This document shows positions 51,591 to 63,431 of a DNA stretch of 64,000 bases, in pieces (within the stretch, counting starts at the first letter, position 1; every line of letters begins with the position of its first letter). A program made the position numbers and the translations under genes. Origin of the DNA: Flaccisagitta enflata (Eukaryota; Chaetognatha; Sagittoidea; Aphragmophora); contig OZ231126.1 in NCBI GenBank assembly GCA_965153355.1, positions 78,120,001 through 78,184,000 of the forward strand, written 5' to 3'. Below the pieces are notes generated by a model. The model was not told the DNA's origin. It did not search any database and worked only from the letters and a program-made list of their open reading frames with translations.

Positions 51591-53189
51591 ATTCAATTTT
51601 TCCTGCCTTAAGGAAGATTTTTCTTTCTTCACGATAGTTGACTTGCTCCTTTTTTTCTAATGTCATAAATGGAAATGGGAACCGAAACGGAAATTGATTT
51701 AAATTGATGTCTACATAACAATCTAAAAAGTCAGTATATATTGTTAGTTTTGTTGTTGCTTTCGTCCTGTTTCCGTCAGGGTGTAACGACGTCGATAGTG
51801 GCCGATATCATTTCTATTTTCACTGATTTTCAGAGGCCTGTTTTCTTGACTAAAAATCTTCATGGGACCTTCATATTTGGAAGTAATGTTGAGGGAGAAG
51901 TACTTTGCAAGTTAAAACCAGCTTTGAGACCCAAATGTCAATATTTTTTTCACATAGTGGCTTGAAAAATGCCCAAAATGACAATTTCGACTAATTTAGA
52001 CCCAAAACACTACTATAACATAGCTCAATTTAACTATGTGAAAATAGGTAATATTTGACACAACTTTTCCTAACTCATTGTTATAATAGTAGCTAAGTGT
52101 AAACCAAGAAAGAAACAAATCTACCCCACAGATTAAGAGCAAAAGCCCAAAAACCTCGGTTCGCCACTATTTTATCATATTTTTCATCCCTCCCTCCATT
52201 CAGTTAGCCCCCCTCTGTTTATCTCTCAATCTACTCAATTCTAGCCAGTTTCCTGCCTAATTGCTCTTTGACCTATTCACTTCAACATACAAATCAGCTG
52301 GAGACTTTTGTCTTGAAAAAAAAAAGCGCTGTTTACCCTGATGTACGGTGGTGCGCAAGAGACAAGGCTTCAGTTTTAAAAACAAATGTCCACCCACCCG
52401 TCAGTCTTAGCCGTAGGCAGCCAATTGTGGAATGATAAAAACTTTTGCATGATCTTGTTTTTCATTAAAACAACGTTTCATCGTTTTGCATTTCTTTCTG
52501 CTCATTTGCTACCCGTGCTTGCAAGTAAATTAAGTTGCGAGGACGCTTCGCGACATCTTTCAAATTTATGTCGGGGTGCAATCGAAGATAAAATTTGATC
52601 AGTCAACACATCTTTTTGCAATATCATAGACATTCTTAATTTGCATATCTTATCAATGAAAAATGATAATTAGTTTATGTTTGAACTTTTTTTGCATTAA
52701 AAACCTTTTTTGTGTCCAAAGTAACTGTGAAATGTAGGGATAATGGTAACAAAAAAGAGTTTCTAAAGAAAATCTTCTTTTACAATTTGACATGTCTTAG
52801 GTATAACCTTGTACAGAGATTCAAAAATCGGTGGTTTTTTTTTACAAAAACATGGCGTCTATAAGAAGAGAGCCATGTGTTTATAAATGCAAAATTTTGC
52901 ATTCAGAAGCAGAATCATAATTTTACCCATCAATATTCTAAACTTTTCCTTTTATTGTCAAGAAAAAATTTCTTGTTTTATTGAATAACTTTGGACTTCA
53001 TGAATATACAAAAAAAAATTTGTTATTTGATGATTATTCCCTAATATTCTTAAAGAAATCAGGAGTATAAAAATTTTCATTTCAAAATTTGATTATTACT
53101 TTCCAAGATAGCTAAATATAACATTTATTGTGAATGAAAACCAAATCTCGTCTTCGTTTGCACCCCGTCATATGTTGTTTCTGTGTATT
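51591..53189. other. Intronic unique sequence
   Basis: AT-rich, no gene or mobile element recognised. A small CGAGGACGCTTCGCG stretch near 52539 may be a relic of a C-type hairpin. Confidence 0.4.
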
Positions 53190-53683
53190 TGTAAGGGATG
53201 AAAAACTGTAAAGTAGCATGGCTGGACTCTATTAATGCCATGGAAGAATCTGATGAATATTACCTTGAAGTAGTCATAGCTTCGATAATTGTTGGCTCTT
53301 TTGCTGTCATAATATCAGTCCCAGTGATCATTAACCTTATTGTCATTCTTATACACCGATGCATCGTTAACCATATTCTCTCCTTTTCCTTACATTGTTT
53401 GAGGTATCACTGGGGCCCCTGTATAGGGTAGTATAGCTGTCCGCGTAGTCTTCAATAATCAACACCGTTTATCAGCCATCAACACCGTAACTACTTCGAG
53501 CCTGTTCCCTCTCCTAGATGCAATACAACCCTACCAATATCCAACAGACTTATTCTTCCTTCAAGACATGGCAGGCATGCCCAAGCGCCTCAAGTAACCC
53601 TTCTAGACCTCGGACCGCTTCGCCATGGTGAGAATGGGCTTGCGCTTGGAAGTGTGGGGGCATGCAAGATTCTGTCCCTAACA
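53190..53683 (+). repeat. 5' LTR of the gag-only element
   Basis: 494 bp, TG...CA. The first 240 bp hold a 77-codon ATG frame (53198-53431) with a strongly hydrophobic stretch, VVIASIIVGSFAVIISVPVI, that would form a transmembrane helix if expressed. Confidence 0.92.
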
Positions 53684-53684
53684 G

Positions 53685-53702
53685 TGGTACACCGGCCGAC
53701 TT
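53685..53702 (+). promoter_or_regulatory. Candidate primer binding site
   Basis: TGGTACACCGGCCGACTT starts one base after the 5' LTR, where the tRNA 3' end (CCA) would pair with TGG. I cannot assign the tRNA. Confidence 0.5.
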
Positions 53703-54247
53703 GAGCCCTTCGCACTACCCTTTCCATATTCCGAGTCAGTCTTTGTCAAGTTGGCGACTATATTCGGGGATTGCTAGACTTTCAACGATTTTACGTCAGG
53801 TTCCAAAGTGCCTGCTCAATCTTCCCGCTAAGTGCACAGGGAGTCCTATGCAGTAGGCCTCCCCATTCCTACTCTAGTGCCTCCTCGTGGCAGTGTGCCC
53901 GACCTGTGTCCCAGTCGCTGCCTGGTACACTCGCCGCCTCTCTTTAAATCCAGCTGGTAATACTTCTTCTTCAGACGTCTTCAACTGTCTAGTATACTCG
54001 TCCCGCCAATAACTTCGACCCCTGCAGCCGTGAGGGATCAGGTGCAGGCTTGTGGAACACCAGTGGATTTCGTCTCCTTTCCCACGGAACAGCGCCACAA
54101 GATATGACTTTCTTTTTTTGGGGCCCCAGTCGTGCTTAGGGTTTGTTTTAGGTAATTTCTTTTAGTTGTTCTTAAAAACTCTTGTTCTTACAAAACATTC
54201 GTTTTAAAACATTCGAACATTGGAAACGCGGTAAACCTTCTTCCAAA

Positions 54248-55516
54248 ATGCCTGACCCAGCGCCGGATGCAAACGAGACTCCTGCGACATCCATCCCTGT
54301 CGAGAATTTCCAATCAGGAAAACACGTCTTAAGCGAATGGCTGCCATTGCTCGAAAATGGAGTCATTGTTGCAACAGGTGCGACAACACCAGCACGTCAA
54401 CAATTCCTCTGCAGACAGTGGCTACCAATCAAACTGGATGCGACAGCTCGGGATGTCCTCAAAAACTGTATCAAAGATGATTGGGAGGAACTCAAGGTTG
54501 AGCTCCAAAGCCTGCTCATTGACCCGCACGAAAAGTACAAATGGCGGATCAATAAAAATTCCATCAAATGGGATGGAAAAGAAAGTTTCCATGCTCTTGC
54601 CACTAAGGTCAAGAACGCCGTCATGATCCATGAAAAACAGGCCAACTGGGAGGATGAATTCTTCTTCCGATTCAGAGCAGCTTTGCCGCAAATCTACCGT
54701 CAGGAAATCGACCTCGGTTGCGACGAAGATGCAATGTCAATTGACAATGCCAAAAAAATCGCTCTTCGCCTCCAAACATCCCTTGCTGATCAAGGGCCGG
54801 CAGTGGCCCAACCATCCGCTGGCACTGCAGGTGCATCAGCGGCGGCAGTTTTTCATGATGGTCTTGGCGCTTTGGAAATGTCTTTCAAAGCATGTCGCCT
54901 CCAAATGGATGAACTCCACTCTGACATTCAGCAATTGGGCAGCTACCATGATGACGGTCATGCCCGTCGCCCTCCGCGTGGTCGCGAAGGACGCCATGAT
55001 AGACGCCATCCTCATGGCCCTCATGACAACCACCAGTCATCCTCTGACAGCGATGATGATGAACGTCATCCTCGCCGACGGCGTAACGACCATGGACGCC
55101 ATCCTCGCGACAATGTTGATGATCACCGCCCTCAGGATCATGCCGAAGGCCATTCCCAATACGACAGCCGCCACCGCGACTACGACCGTCACCGCGACTT
55201 CGATCACCGCCACCGCGACTACGAAGACCGTCACCGCAATTACGATAGCCGTCTCCGCGATTACGTTAGCCGTCACCGCGATTACGATAGCCGTCACCGC
55301 GATTACGATGGCCGTCACCGCGATTACGATAGCCGCCACCGCGATTACGATAGACATTCCCGCAATAATGATGGCCACTCCCGCGACAACGACGACTGTC
55401 CCCGCGGTTACAACCGGTCTCGATATGATTCCCGTCGCGAATACGATCGTTCTCACCGTAATGACGACAACCATAATGATCGCGACAATTCAGATAGCTC
55501 GTCAGATGACAACTAA
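54248..55516 (+). CDS. gag: Gag-like protein of the LTR retrotransposon
   Basis: From the ATG at 54248 (AAAATGCC) it encodes 422 residues. Residues about 40-185 look like a retrotransposon Gag capsid (WLPLLENGVIVATGATTPAR, then FHALATKVKNAV and FFFRFRAALPQIYRQEI), an alpha-helical pattern shared with Gypsy-type Gag; the assignment is by pattern only. There is no CCHC zinc knuckle. Instead the last 170 residues are an Arg/His/Asp-rich repeat region (RHRDYDSRHRDYDGRHRDYD) ending in SDSSSDDN. This could bind RNA in place of the knuckle (inference). It is the only ORF of length in the element. Confidence 0.8.
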   Translation: MPDPAPDANETPATSIPVENFQSGKHVLSEWLPLLENGVIVATGATTPARQQFLCRQWLPIKLDATARDVLKNCIKDDWEELKVELQSLLIDPHEKYKWRINKNSIKWDGKESFHALATKVKNAVMIHEKQANWEDEFFFRFRAALPQIYRQEIDLGCDEDAMSIDNAKKIALRLQTSLADQGPAVAQPSAGTAGASAAAVFHDGLGALEMSFKACRLQMDELHSDIQQLGSYHDDGHARRPPRGREGRHDRRHPHGPHDNHQSSSDSDDDERHPRRRRNDHGRHPRDNVDDHRPQDHAEGHSQYDSRHRDYDRHRDFDHRHRDYEDRHRNYDSRLRDYVSRHRDYDSRHRDYDGRHRDYDSRHRDYDRHSRNNDGHSRDNDDCPRGYNRSRYDSRREYDRSHRNDDNHNDRDNSDSSSDDN

Positions 55517-56171
55517 ACTCATCATCCACCAACGCTTCGAAACGGTATTTGGGGAAGTTGTTTCTGGGGAAGTCGTCACTTCTTCAACCTTCCCTCACGC
55601 GTTTCCGACTGCTTGTACATTTTATAAATATCCCTTCGTTTTAATACATCGCGATTCCCCATCTCTCTCTTGACTTTTATCCCTCTTTTTAAAACTCGTT
55701 CAAAAACACTGTCTCTTGATGACCTCTCCAATTTTTATGGCACCCAACCTTCTTATACCTCTTCTGTCGCTCCCTTGAAAGGAAAAACCTCGAAGCTCGT
55801 AACTCTTTAACAAATAAACAAAAAGTAATCCAATCAAATGTGCTGACTTTTTCGTTCTAATGAATGACCGATGTTGGTTAAGTGGAAAGTTAAAATCGTG
55901 AATAATCCAAATGTGTGCGTGCGTTGAAGGGATCCCGACTTGACGTGAATGTCTGACTTGAATGACGGAAAACTTCACTTCAAAATTTTCGTTTTACTTG
56001 TCATGGCCAGACATGTTAAAATAAGATACCGTTTGATTTCGATTTGCCATGATGCCATCATCAACAATATCATAAACACGAGAAAGAAGTCTTTTTAAAA
56101 CTAGTTGGATTCATTTGTTTTAAAATTTCTATACCCTCGCTTCACAACATCTTAGTTTCTTCCTCTATCAG
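55517..56171 (+). other. Non-coding interior of the gag-only element
   Basis: AT-rich, no ORF. It ends in TTTCTTCCTCTATCAG, a good splice acceptor. Confidence 0.5.
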
Positions 56172-56354
56172 AAGATTCTCGGCAAGCGCATCGCTCGCGG
56201 ATCGATGGTGCTGAAGTCCCAAACCTTGGCTCTGGCTGTGGCTGAAGGCAACCGCCCCAACTTCTGCCAACACCCAAGCCACTACGTTGAAGACGGGAAT
56301 GGCTGCCAGCTACACATCAAAAGGTTCTTTGAAAGTATCACTAATGTTGAATAG
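56172..56354 (+). CDS. Possible captured terminal exon
   Basis: After the acceptor-like TTCTTCCTCTATCAG, 60 codons stay open to a TAG at 56352-56354. The translation begins KILGKRIARGSMVLKSQTL and includes FCQHPSHYVEDGNGCQLHIK. It has even, GC-rich coding composition unlike its AT-rich surroundings. I do not recognise it. It may be an exon of a host gene picked up by the retrotransposon, or a remnant of the element's own lost coding region. It is too short for firm support. Confidence 0.4.
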   Translation, partial: KILGKRIARGSMVLKSQTLALAVAEGNRPNFCQHPSHYVEDGNGCQLHIKRFFESITNVE

Positions 56355-56423
56355 TTCTTGAGAGTATCTTGCCTTTCAGACACACGCACACGAATGGTCT
56401 CCCCTCTCTTTCTCTCTTTCTCT

Positions 56424-56484
<61 letters not shown>

Positions 56485-57997
56485 CGCGCTTATCCCGATT
56501 GGAAGCCGCGGCTCTTCGTTAACGATCTCTAATGGAAATTGTCGCTTTATCACGGAATTGATGGTCCCTCGCTCATTATAATCCGATCCCGCAATCGTCT
56601 ACAGCCCCCAACATTTAAGCGTGTACCCGTGCCGCGATTCCCCTTGACTAATACGTTTCCAAGCCTCCCCCTCATTAAGAAAAAAAAAAAGAAAGAAATA
56701 CAGAAGAAAAGCTCGCTCTTATTCCATTCTGCAATCCTTCGCCCATTCCGTCGAAAGAAATTCTGTATTAAGGCACGATGCTGGTTCCGCGCGATTCCCT
56801 CTTACCCTCTCTTACATCTTGCCCCACCCCCGGCCATTAATACTACGCTGCGAACATTGACATTTACAACTGTATAAGACGTGCTCCTTTCCCATTGATC
56901 CTCTCCATTACGGACGAACTCTCCATGAAAATAAAACGTTGATGTCGACGACAATAAGGACGACGACGATGGAGCAACGATGAAGATAACGACAATGATG
57001 TCAACAATAAATGACGACGATGAAGCGACGACGAAGAAAACAACGATGAAGACGACGATGACGACAACTGCCGGTCTACATCGCAACTACTCCACCTCTC
57101 TCGGTTCTCGTATGCGCCGTAGACGCGTTGCAGACGCCTCTGCCGTCAAAGTTGTCATTATCGCCGAGCCCATAGGTACTGAAGGCGCTGTTGAATCACG
57201 TTTACCATCATTGTGTCACAGCTGCCGTCTGTAACACCACATCCTTGTCATTGCCAATCTCCCAGAGGCACTGAAGGTGCTCTCGGATCTCCCTCACATT
57301 TGTTGTATCGCGGCTGCAGGCTGTGTTACCGCTCATCACGCACCTTTCAACGCGTCCAACGCTGCTTCTCGACTCCGGCAGTAGAAATCTACAACTTATA
57401 ATTCTCCTCTATCGCCAGTCCCAAGAGCGCTGAAGTCGCTCTTGGATTTCTGTCTCCGTCGAAATTGTCTTGACGCGTCATCTTCGTTTTCGCCACTCTC
57501 TCATCTCTCCTTAAGCGTTGCAGACGCTCTCCATCGCTGACTGTACTTCTAGTTCTTCTGTAGCGGACAGACGAACCACTTATTTGTTCTTCTGTAGCAG
57601 ACAGACGAACCACTAACTTGTTCTTCTGCCGCCAAGACGGGCGGTATCTCTTGCCGTCATTCCATTGGAGCTGACTACGACGTTTTGGAGATCTCCTTGG
57701 CATCGTCATGCCTGTTGTTACGTTTCCAGTGTCAAGACAAAGACCGCTACTCTCTCTCCTTTCGCTATGGTCCATGAGGATTGCGGTCTTGTTACGTGTC
57801 CGCCCACCAAACTCTGACTTACAATTTCGCCGTTGTTGGTTGAGACAAGAAATCGTTTTGTTGCTTCTCCTCTCGGCTTGTCCGTTTTTCATCCGATCCA
57901 ATGTTCAGTTTTGTTTCTGATCCAGTCCGATCGATTTTCGGTTTCGTTTCGTCGTTATATTACATCCGAGGACGTATGTAGTCGACGAGGGGAAGTA
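56355..57997 (+). other. Non-coding interior of the gag-only element, 3' part
   Basis: Contains a (CT)n array at 56423-56482 and a GAC/ACG-rich ACGATGAAG-like region at 56940-57080. At 57170-57460, phrases around GGTACTGAAGGCGCTGTTG, GGCACTGAAGGTGCTCTCG and GAGCGCTGAAGTCGCTCTTG recur. A 170-codon minus-strand frame (57389-57901) looks like a chance ORF. It ends in the purine tract CGAGGGGAAGTA. Confidence 0.55.
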
Positions 57998-58491
57998 TGT
58001 AAGGGATGAAAAACTGTAAAGTAGCATGGCTGGACTCTATTAATGCCATGGAAGAATCTGATGAATATTACCTTGAAGTAGTCATAGCTTCGATAATTGT
58101 TGGCTCTTTTGCTGTCATAATATCAGTCCCAGTGATCATTAACCTTATTGTCATTCTTATACACCGATGCATCGTTAACCATATTCTCTCCTTTTCCTTA
58201 CATTGTTTGAGGTATCACTGGGGCCCCTGTATAGGGTAGTATAGCTGTCCGCGTAGTCTTCAATAATCAACACCGTTTATCAGCCATCAACACCGTAACT
58301 ACTTCGAGCCTGTTCCCTCTCCTAGATGCAATACAACCCTACCAATATCCAACAGACTTATTCTTCCTTCAAGACATGGCAGGCATGCCCAAGCGCCTCA
58401 AGTAACCCTTCTAGACCTCGGACCGCTTCGCCATGGTGAGAATGGGCTTGCGCTTGGAAGTGTGGGGGCATGCAAGATTCTGTCCCTAACA
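57998..58491 (+). repeat. 3' LTR of the gag-only element
   Basis: By eye identical to 53190-53683. Followed by the target duplication TATT. Confidence 0.92.
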
Positions 58492-58574
58492 TATTCATCC
58501 TGCTCCTTGTCCTGTCCCATCTTGATGCGTCTATATGTCGTCGTTTCTTTCGTACCGTTCTCACTTCTTTCCAG

Positions 58575-58868
58575 GGGTGTACTTATAATTGAGTCGCTTT
58601 TGATTTTCTTCCCCGCAACGCAAACCGTTGCGTTTTAAAATCTATGATTTTCTTCCCCATAATAAAACAGTGTAGTTAAGGTTTAGATAGTGTTAAATTG
58701 TGTTTAACTAACTAGTTTTTATGATTTGGTACTGTCAAAAGTTATTTTTTCCCCAAATTTTCTTTTCTTCTCTTTTTGCCCTCTTTGATTTTCTTCCCCA
58801 ACTCCATACCCTTTGATTGCCCCCCCCCCCCCCCCCGGGGGGGGGGGGAGACTCAATTATATGCAGGC
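58575..58868. mobile_element. MITE-like element with C17-G12 tract
   Basis: TATAATTGAGTC at the left (near 58580) and GACTCAATTATA at the right (near 58850) form a 12-bp inverted repeat. Inside, TTTGATTTTCTTCCCC recurs three times (twice exactly, once as a close variant), and 17 C followed by 12 G (58820-58848) form a perfect homopolymer hairpin. No ORF. Boundaries approximate. Confidence 0.55.
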
Positions 58869-59062
58869 CTGCTTCTTTCTTCAAAGTTTTCCTGAATCCT
58901 GGTCTCAGTAACGAAACTTATTACGGTCGTTTTTCGGCGTGTGAAATTGTGAAGTGTGTGATAAATGGAAGATATTGCCCGAAAAAAAACTCAGTACTTA
59001 CTCGTAAGAGAGGTCATCTTGATGCTAATTGAATTGTTTTTTCTTTAGCTGTTGGATAACTA

Positions 59063-59195
<133 letters not shown>

Positions 59196-59245
59196 ATGTT
59201 AAAACTGTAGTTTCATTTTTTTTCTTCGCGGTTTCTGGTTTTTAG

Positions 59246-59940
59246 GTTTAGAGACTCTTCGGTGTCCTGAGGCTGACACCTCCGACCACCTTTCCCAACA
59301 CCCTACCCAACAACCTCCAAACAACAATTCCCACAACACGTCAGAGCACTTCTCTCAACACCCTACCCAACTAGCTCCAAACAACAATTTCCATCAAGCC
59401 TCGGCCACAGCTTCCTACCACTCCTCTGTTCACTCACTCCATGACTGGTCTGTCACACCACACCAAACGCGAGCCAACACTCCCCACCACCCCTCTCACC
59501 GCTCAGTTGGTAATTGTACCGACACTGCCAACCACACATCGGCAACCACTTCTCACCACCACTCTCACCGCTCAGTTGGTAATTGTGCCGATAGTCTCAA
59601 CCACACATCGGTAACCACTTCTCACCATCCCTCTCACCACTCAGTTAGTGATTGGTCCGATAGTCTCAACCACACATCGGCAACCACTTCTCACCACCCC
59701 TCTCACCACTCAGTTAGTGATTGGTCCGATAGTCTCAACCACACATCGGCAACCACTTCTCACCACCCCTCTCACCACTCAGTTAGTGATTGGTCCGATA
59801 GTCTCAACCACACATCGGCCACTACCACCCACCACCCCTCTCACCACTCAGTTGGTGATTGGTCTGACACTTCTCGCTCGATCTCTCTCACCTCCAAAGA
59901 CGCTCTTCACAACCAAGAAGACAAGATTACCAGACAATCC
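59246..59940 (+). CDS. Internal coding exon with 23-residue repeats
   Basis: Bounded by acceptor GGTTTTTAG (ending 59245) and a perfect donor CC|GTAAGT (59940/59941). One frame is open throughout: it starts with two bases that complete a codon from the previous exon (matching the single base left at 51192) and ends on a codon boundary. Early part: ETLRCPEADTSDHLSQHPTQ, rich in Gln, Asn, His and Pro. Then about five copies of a 23-residue (69-bp) repeat, such as HSVSDWSDSLNHTSATTSHH, with substitutions but no frameshifts. That is expected if translation is under selection. No known domain; Ser/His/Thr-rich. Confidence 0.7.
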
Positions 59941-59979
59941 GTAAGTAAATCGAGGTTCCGTCAGAGAATTATCAGAATC

Positions 59980-59980
59980 G

Positions 59981-60036
<56 letters not shown>

Positions 60037-60221
60037 GTTATCGTCGTCGATATGATCATTGTTATCATCGTCGTCATCATCATCGTCATCGTCGTCATCA
60101 TCATCATCATCATTATCATCATTGACGTCATTATTGTCATCATTATTATTATCGATTCGTCATCATCATCATCATCATCATTATCATCATCATCATCATC
60201 ATCATCATTATCTTCATCTTT

Positions 60222-60284
<63 letters not shown>

Positions 60285-60334
60285 TTTATCTTATCATCAT
60301 CATCATCATCATTATCATCATCATCTTTATCTTT

Positions 60335-60390
<56 letters not shown>

Positions 60391-60474
60391 TATCTTTATC
60401 ATCATCATCATCATTATCATCATCATCTTTATCCTTATCATCATCATCATTGTTATCATCATCATCTTTATCTT

Positions 60475-60505
<31 letters not shown>

Positions 60506-60559
60506 TTTATCTTTATCATCATCATCATCATCATCATTATCATCATCATCTTTATCTTT

Positions 60560-60628
<69 letters not shown>

Positions 60629-60778
60629 TTTATCTTTATCATCATCATCATCATCATTATCATCATCATCTTTATCTTTATCATCATCATTATCATCATC
60701 ATCTTTATCTTTATCATCATCATCATCATCATCGTCATCATCATGATATTCAATTCGTCATCATCATCTTTATCATCG
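59980..60778. repeat. (ATC)n complex microsatellite in the intron
   Basis: Nearly 800 bp of ATC/CAT with a higher-order pattern: blocks of ATC separated by ATCTTTATCTTTATC. The His/Tyr, Ile/Phe, Ser and Met-rich frames are artefacts. Confidence 0.97.
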
Positions 60779-60932
60779 TCAACTCCAGGCTGAGATAAAG
60801 GCCAACGAAACCCCAGCTTTCGTGCGTCTCGTGAATTTTCACATTGTATGAAAAAATGCATGATTTATGTTTCATTTTCCACTTCATGTATCTGTTTTCT
60901 ACTTTCTCTCTTTGTCTCTCTTTGTCTCTCTT

Positions 60933-61039
<107 letters not shown>

Positions 61040-61060
61040 TCTTCTGTTTCATATCTTCAG

Positions 61061-61612
61061 CGGCCGTCTCTTCTTAACCAGCGCCCATCAGCCTTCTGGA
61101 AATCGGAATTCGTGATACACGAGGAGGAGGAGGAAGAGGAGGAGGAAGAAGATGATGAAGAAGATGACGAAGATGAAGACGATGGTGAGGAAGTAGAAGA
61201 AGTGAGAGAAAAAAGTAAACGCGAGAAAGATGAAAACGTGACGGAAAGGGATGATAATGATGATGAGGAGGGGGAGGAGGAGGATGCGATTGTTTATTTC
61301 GTGATGCGTGAGGCGGTTACTGGAGGCGAGTTGGAAGCCTCGGGAAGCGATTCTTCGACGCGGAGCATTTCGTCGACCGGAAGCAGTTCATCCTCTTCGG
61401 CCGCAGTCAAAAAGCGTACGAGTGGAATCAAGTTGACGAATTTTTTTCTGAAAGAATCTCAACGTCGTTTGTCTACCAACGGACCAACCGACGGTTCGTC
61501 CACTGGACAACGTCCACAGTTTCTTTGTATAGCCTATAGGCTGGCCAAGGCGCATCTTTATTATGTTGGGTCCGTCTGTCTGTCTGTTTTGCAGTCGGTG
61601 ACTTATTCGTGA
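61061..61612 (+). CDS. Coding exon with acidic and Ser-rich segments
   Basis: Acceptor TTTCATATCTTCAG ends at 61060 after a very long pyrimidine tract. The reading frame needed by the preceding exon (phase 0) is open for 183 codons to TGA at 61610-61612. Sequence: RPSLLNQRPSAFWKSEFVIH, then a Glu/Asp run of about 30 residues, a charged segment, YFVMREAVTGGELEASGSDS, a Ser-rich stretch and KKRTSGIKLTNFFLKESQRR. It either ends the protein here or uses an unidentified donor before about 61500. The last 40 codons run into GTCTGTCTGT sequence next to a mobile element and may not be genuine. No domain recognised. Confidence 0.6.
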   Translation, partial: RPSLLNQRPSAFWKSEFVIHEEEEEEEEEEDDEEDDEDEDDGEEVEEVREKSKREKDENVTERDDNDDEEGEEEDAIVYFVMREAVTGGELEASGSDSSTRSISSTGSSSSSSAAVKKRTSGIKLTNFFLKESQRRLSTNGPTDGSSTGQRPQFLCIAYRLAKAHLYYVGSVCLSVLQSVTYS

Positions 61613-61622
61613 GACTACACTC

Positions 61623-62241
61623 TTTTTAGTCGCGTGAACGCGACCCTAGAAGCCGCTATGTCGGTCGGTCGGTCGGTCGGTCGGTCGGTCGGTCTGTCTG
61701 TCCGTAACATTTTTGAAATATAGCGTAATTCTTCATTTTAAAGGTACTTAAGGGTACTTCTGAGTATTTAAAGATACTTTAGGGTACTTTAGGGTACATT
61801 AAATATTTAAGGGTACTTTAGGTACTTCAGGGTACTTAAGAGTACTCTAGGTACTAAAGGTGTTTTATAGTACTTTAGGGTACTTCAGGATACTTTAGGG
61901 TACATTAGGTACTTTAGGGTACTTTAGGGTACTTTAGGGTACTTTAGGGTACTTAAGGGTACTATAGGTATTAAAGGTACCATAGGGTACTTTAGGTATT
62001 TTAGAGTACTTTAGGGTACTTAAGGGTATTTTAGGGTACTTTAGGGTACATTTGATACTTAAAGGTACTTTAAGCACTTTATTTTAATTCAATACCTTTA
62101 AAAACCTTTACCTTCACTACCTTTACCTTTGCCTTTATTCCCTTTACCTTTATTACCTTTATTACCTTTATTACCTTTATTACCTTTATTACCTTTATTA
62201 CCTTTATTACCACGCGACTAAGGTTTGTTGACCTTGTTTTT
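61623..62241 (+). mobile_element. Hairpin element subfamily A with two minisatellites
   Basis: TTTTTAGTCGCGTGAACGCG opens the hairpin (one loop change), followed by GTCGGTCGG repeats. The core holds about 30 degenerate units of TTTAGGGTACT (61740-62080) and about 12 units of TTACCTTTA (62096-62212). The right end is CCACGCGACTAAGG, GGT/ACC as a weak stem, and CCTTGTTTTTTT. It is the largest copy, due to core expansion. Confidence 0.85.
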
Positions 62242-62614
62242 TTATAAGAACGTAATTTTTTTGTTGAAGGCTTCATGTTCTTATTTTCAAAGCTAAATGA
62301 AGCCTTCAACGTTTTTGGAACGTTCTTAATTCTAAATACTACATAAACTATAGGAAACCTTATGATATACTATTACTCAATTAAATCATTAAATCATTAA
62401 ATCATTAAATCATTATTTTTTTGATATTTATCTAAAAGTTATAAAATATCATCTTAATTATGCTAGAATTTAAGTGTTTTTCTAATGTTCTTTAGAAATT
62501 ATTGTAGGTGAAATTCTTTATCAAGATTTGAAGCCTTTGTATGTTCTTAAAATGTTCTTAATTTTGAGGTCATTTGAAGCCTTGATGTTCTTATAAACAA
62601 GGTTCTTATAAAAA
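62235..62614. mobile_element. About 380-bp TIR element (MITE-like), copy 2
   Basis: TTTTATAAGAACG at the left and GGTTCTTATAAAA at the right are inverted copies. The body aligns with 14331-14734. It sits directly at the right end of the A element ending at 62241. A small ATCATTAA tandem lies near 62385-62412. Confidence 0.8.

Positions 62615-63431
<817 letters not shown>

Larger units (their letters stand above)
53190..58491 (+). mobile_element. Gag-only LTR retrotransposon with identical LTRs
   Basis: Two 494-bp direct repeats, starting TGTAAGGG and ending CCTAACA, flank the element. The target duplication is TATT (53186-53189 and 58492-58495). I found no difference between the LTRs by eye, so the insertion is recent. 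Just after the 5' LTR, TGGTACACCGGCCGACTTG is a candidate primer binding site. CGAGGGGAAG lies just before the 3' LTR as a purine tract. The interior has one gag-like ORF and no protease, reverse transcriptase or integrase. It is therefore non-autonomous, like the TR-GAG or LARD classes known from plants. It lies in the intron between the exons at 48669 and 59246. Confidence 0.92.

Noticed and set aside
57389-57901. Minus-strand 170-codon frame in the gag-only element
   Set aside because: Antisense to the element, basic and featureless; no pol motif.
60052-60798. His/Tyr- and Ile/Phe-rich frames of about 245 codons
   Set aside because: Translations of the (ATC)n intron microsatellite between two splice sites.
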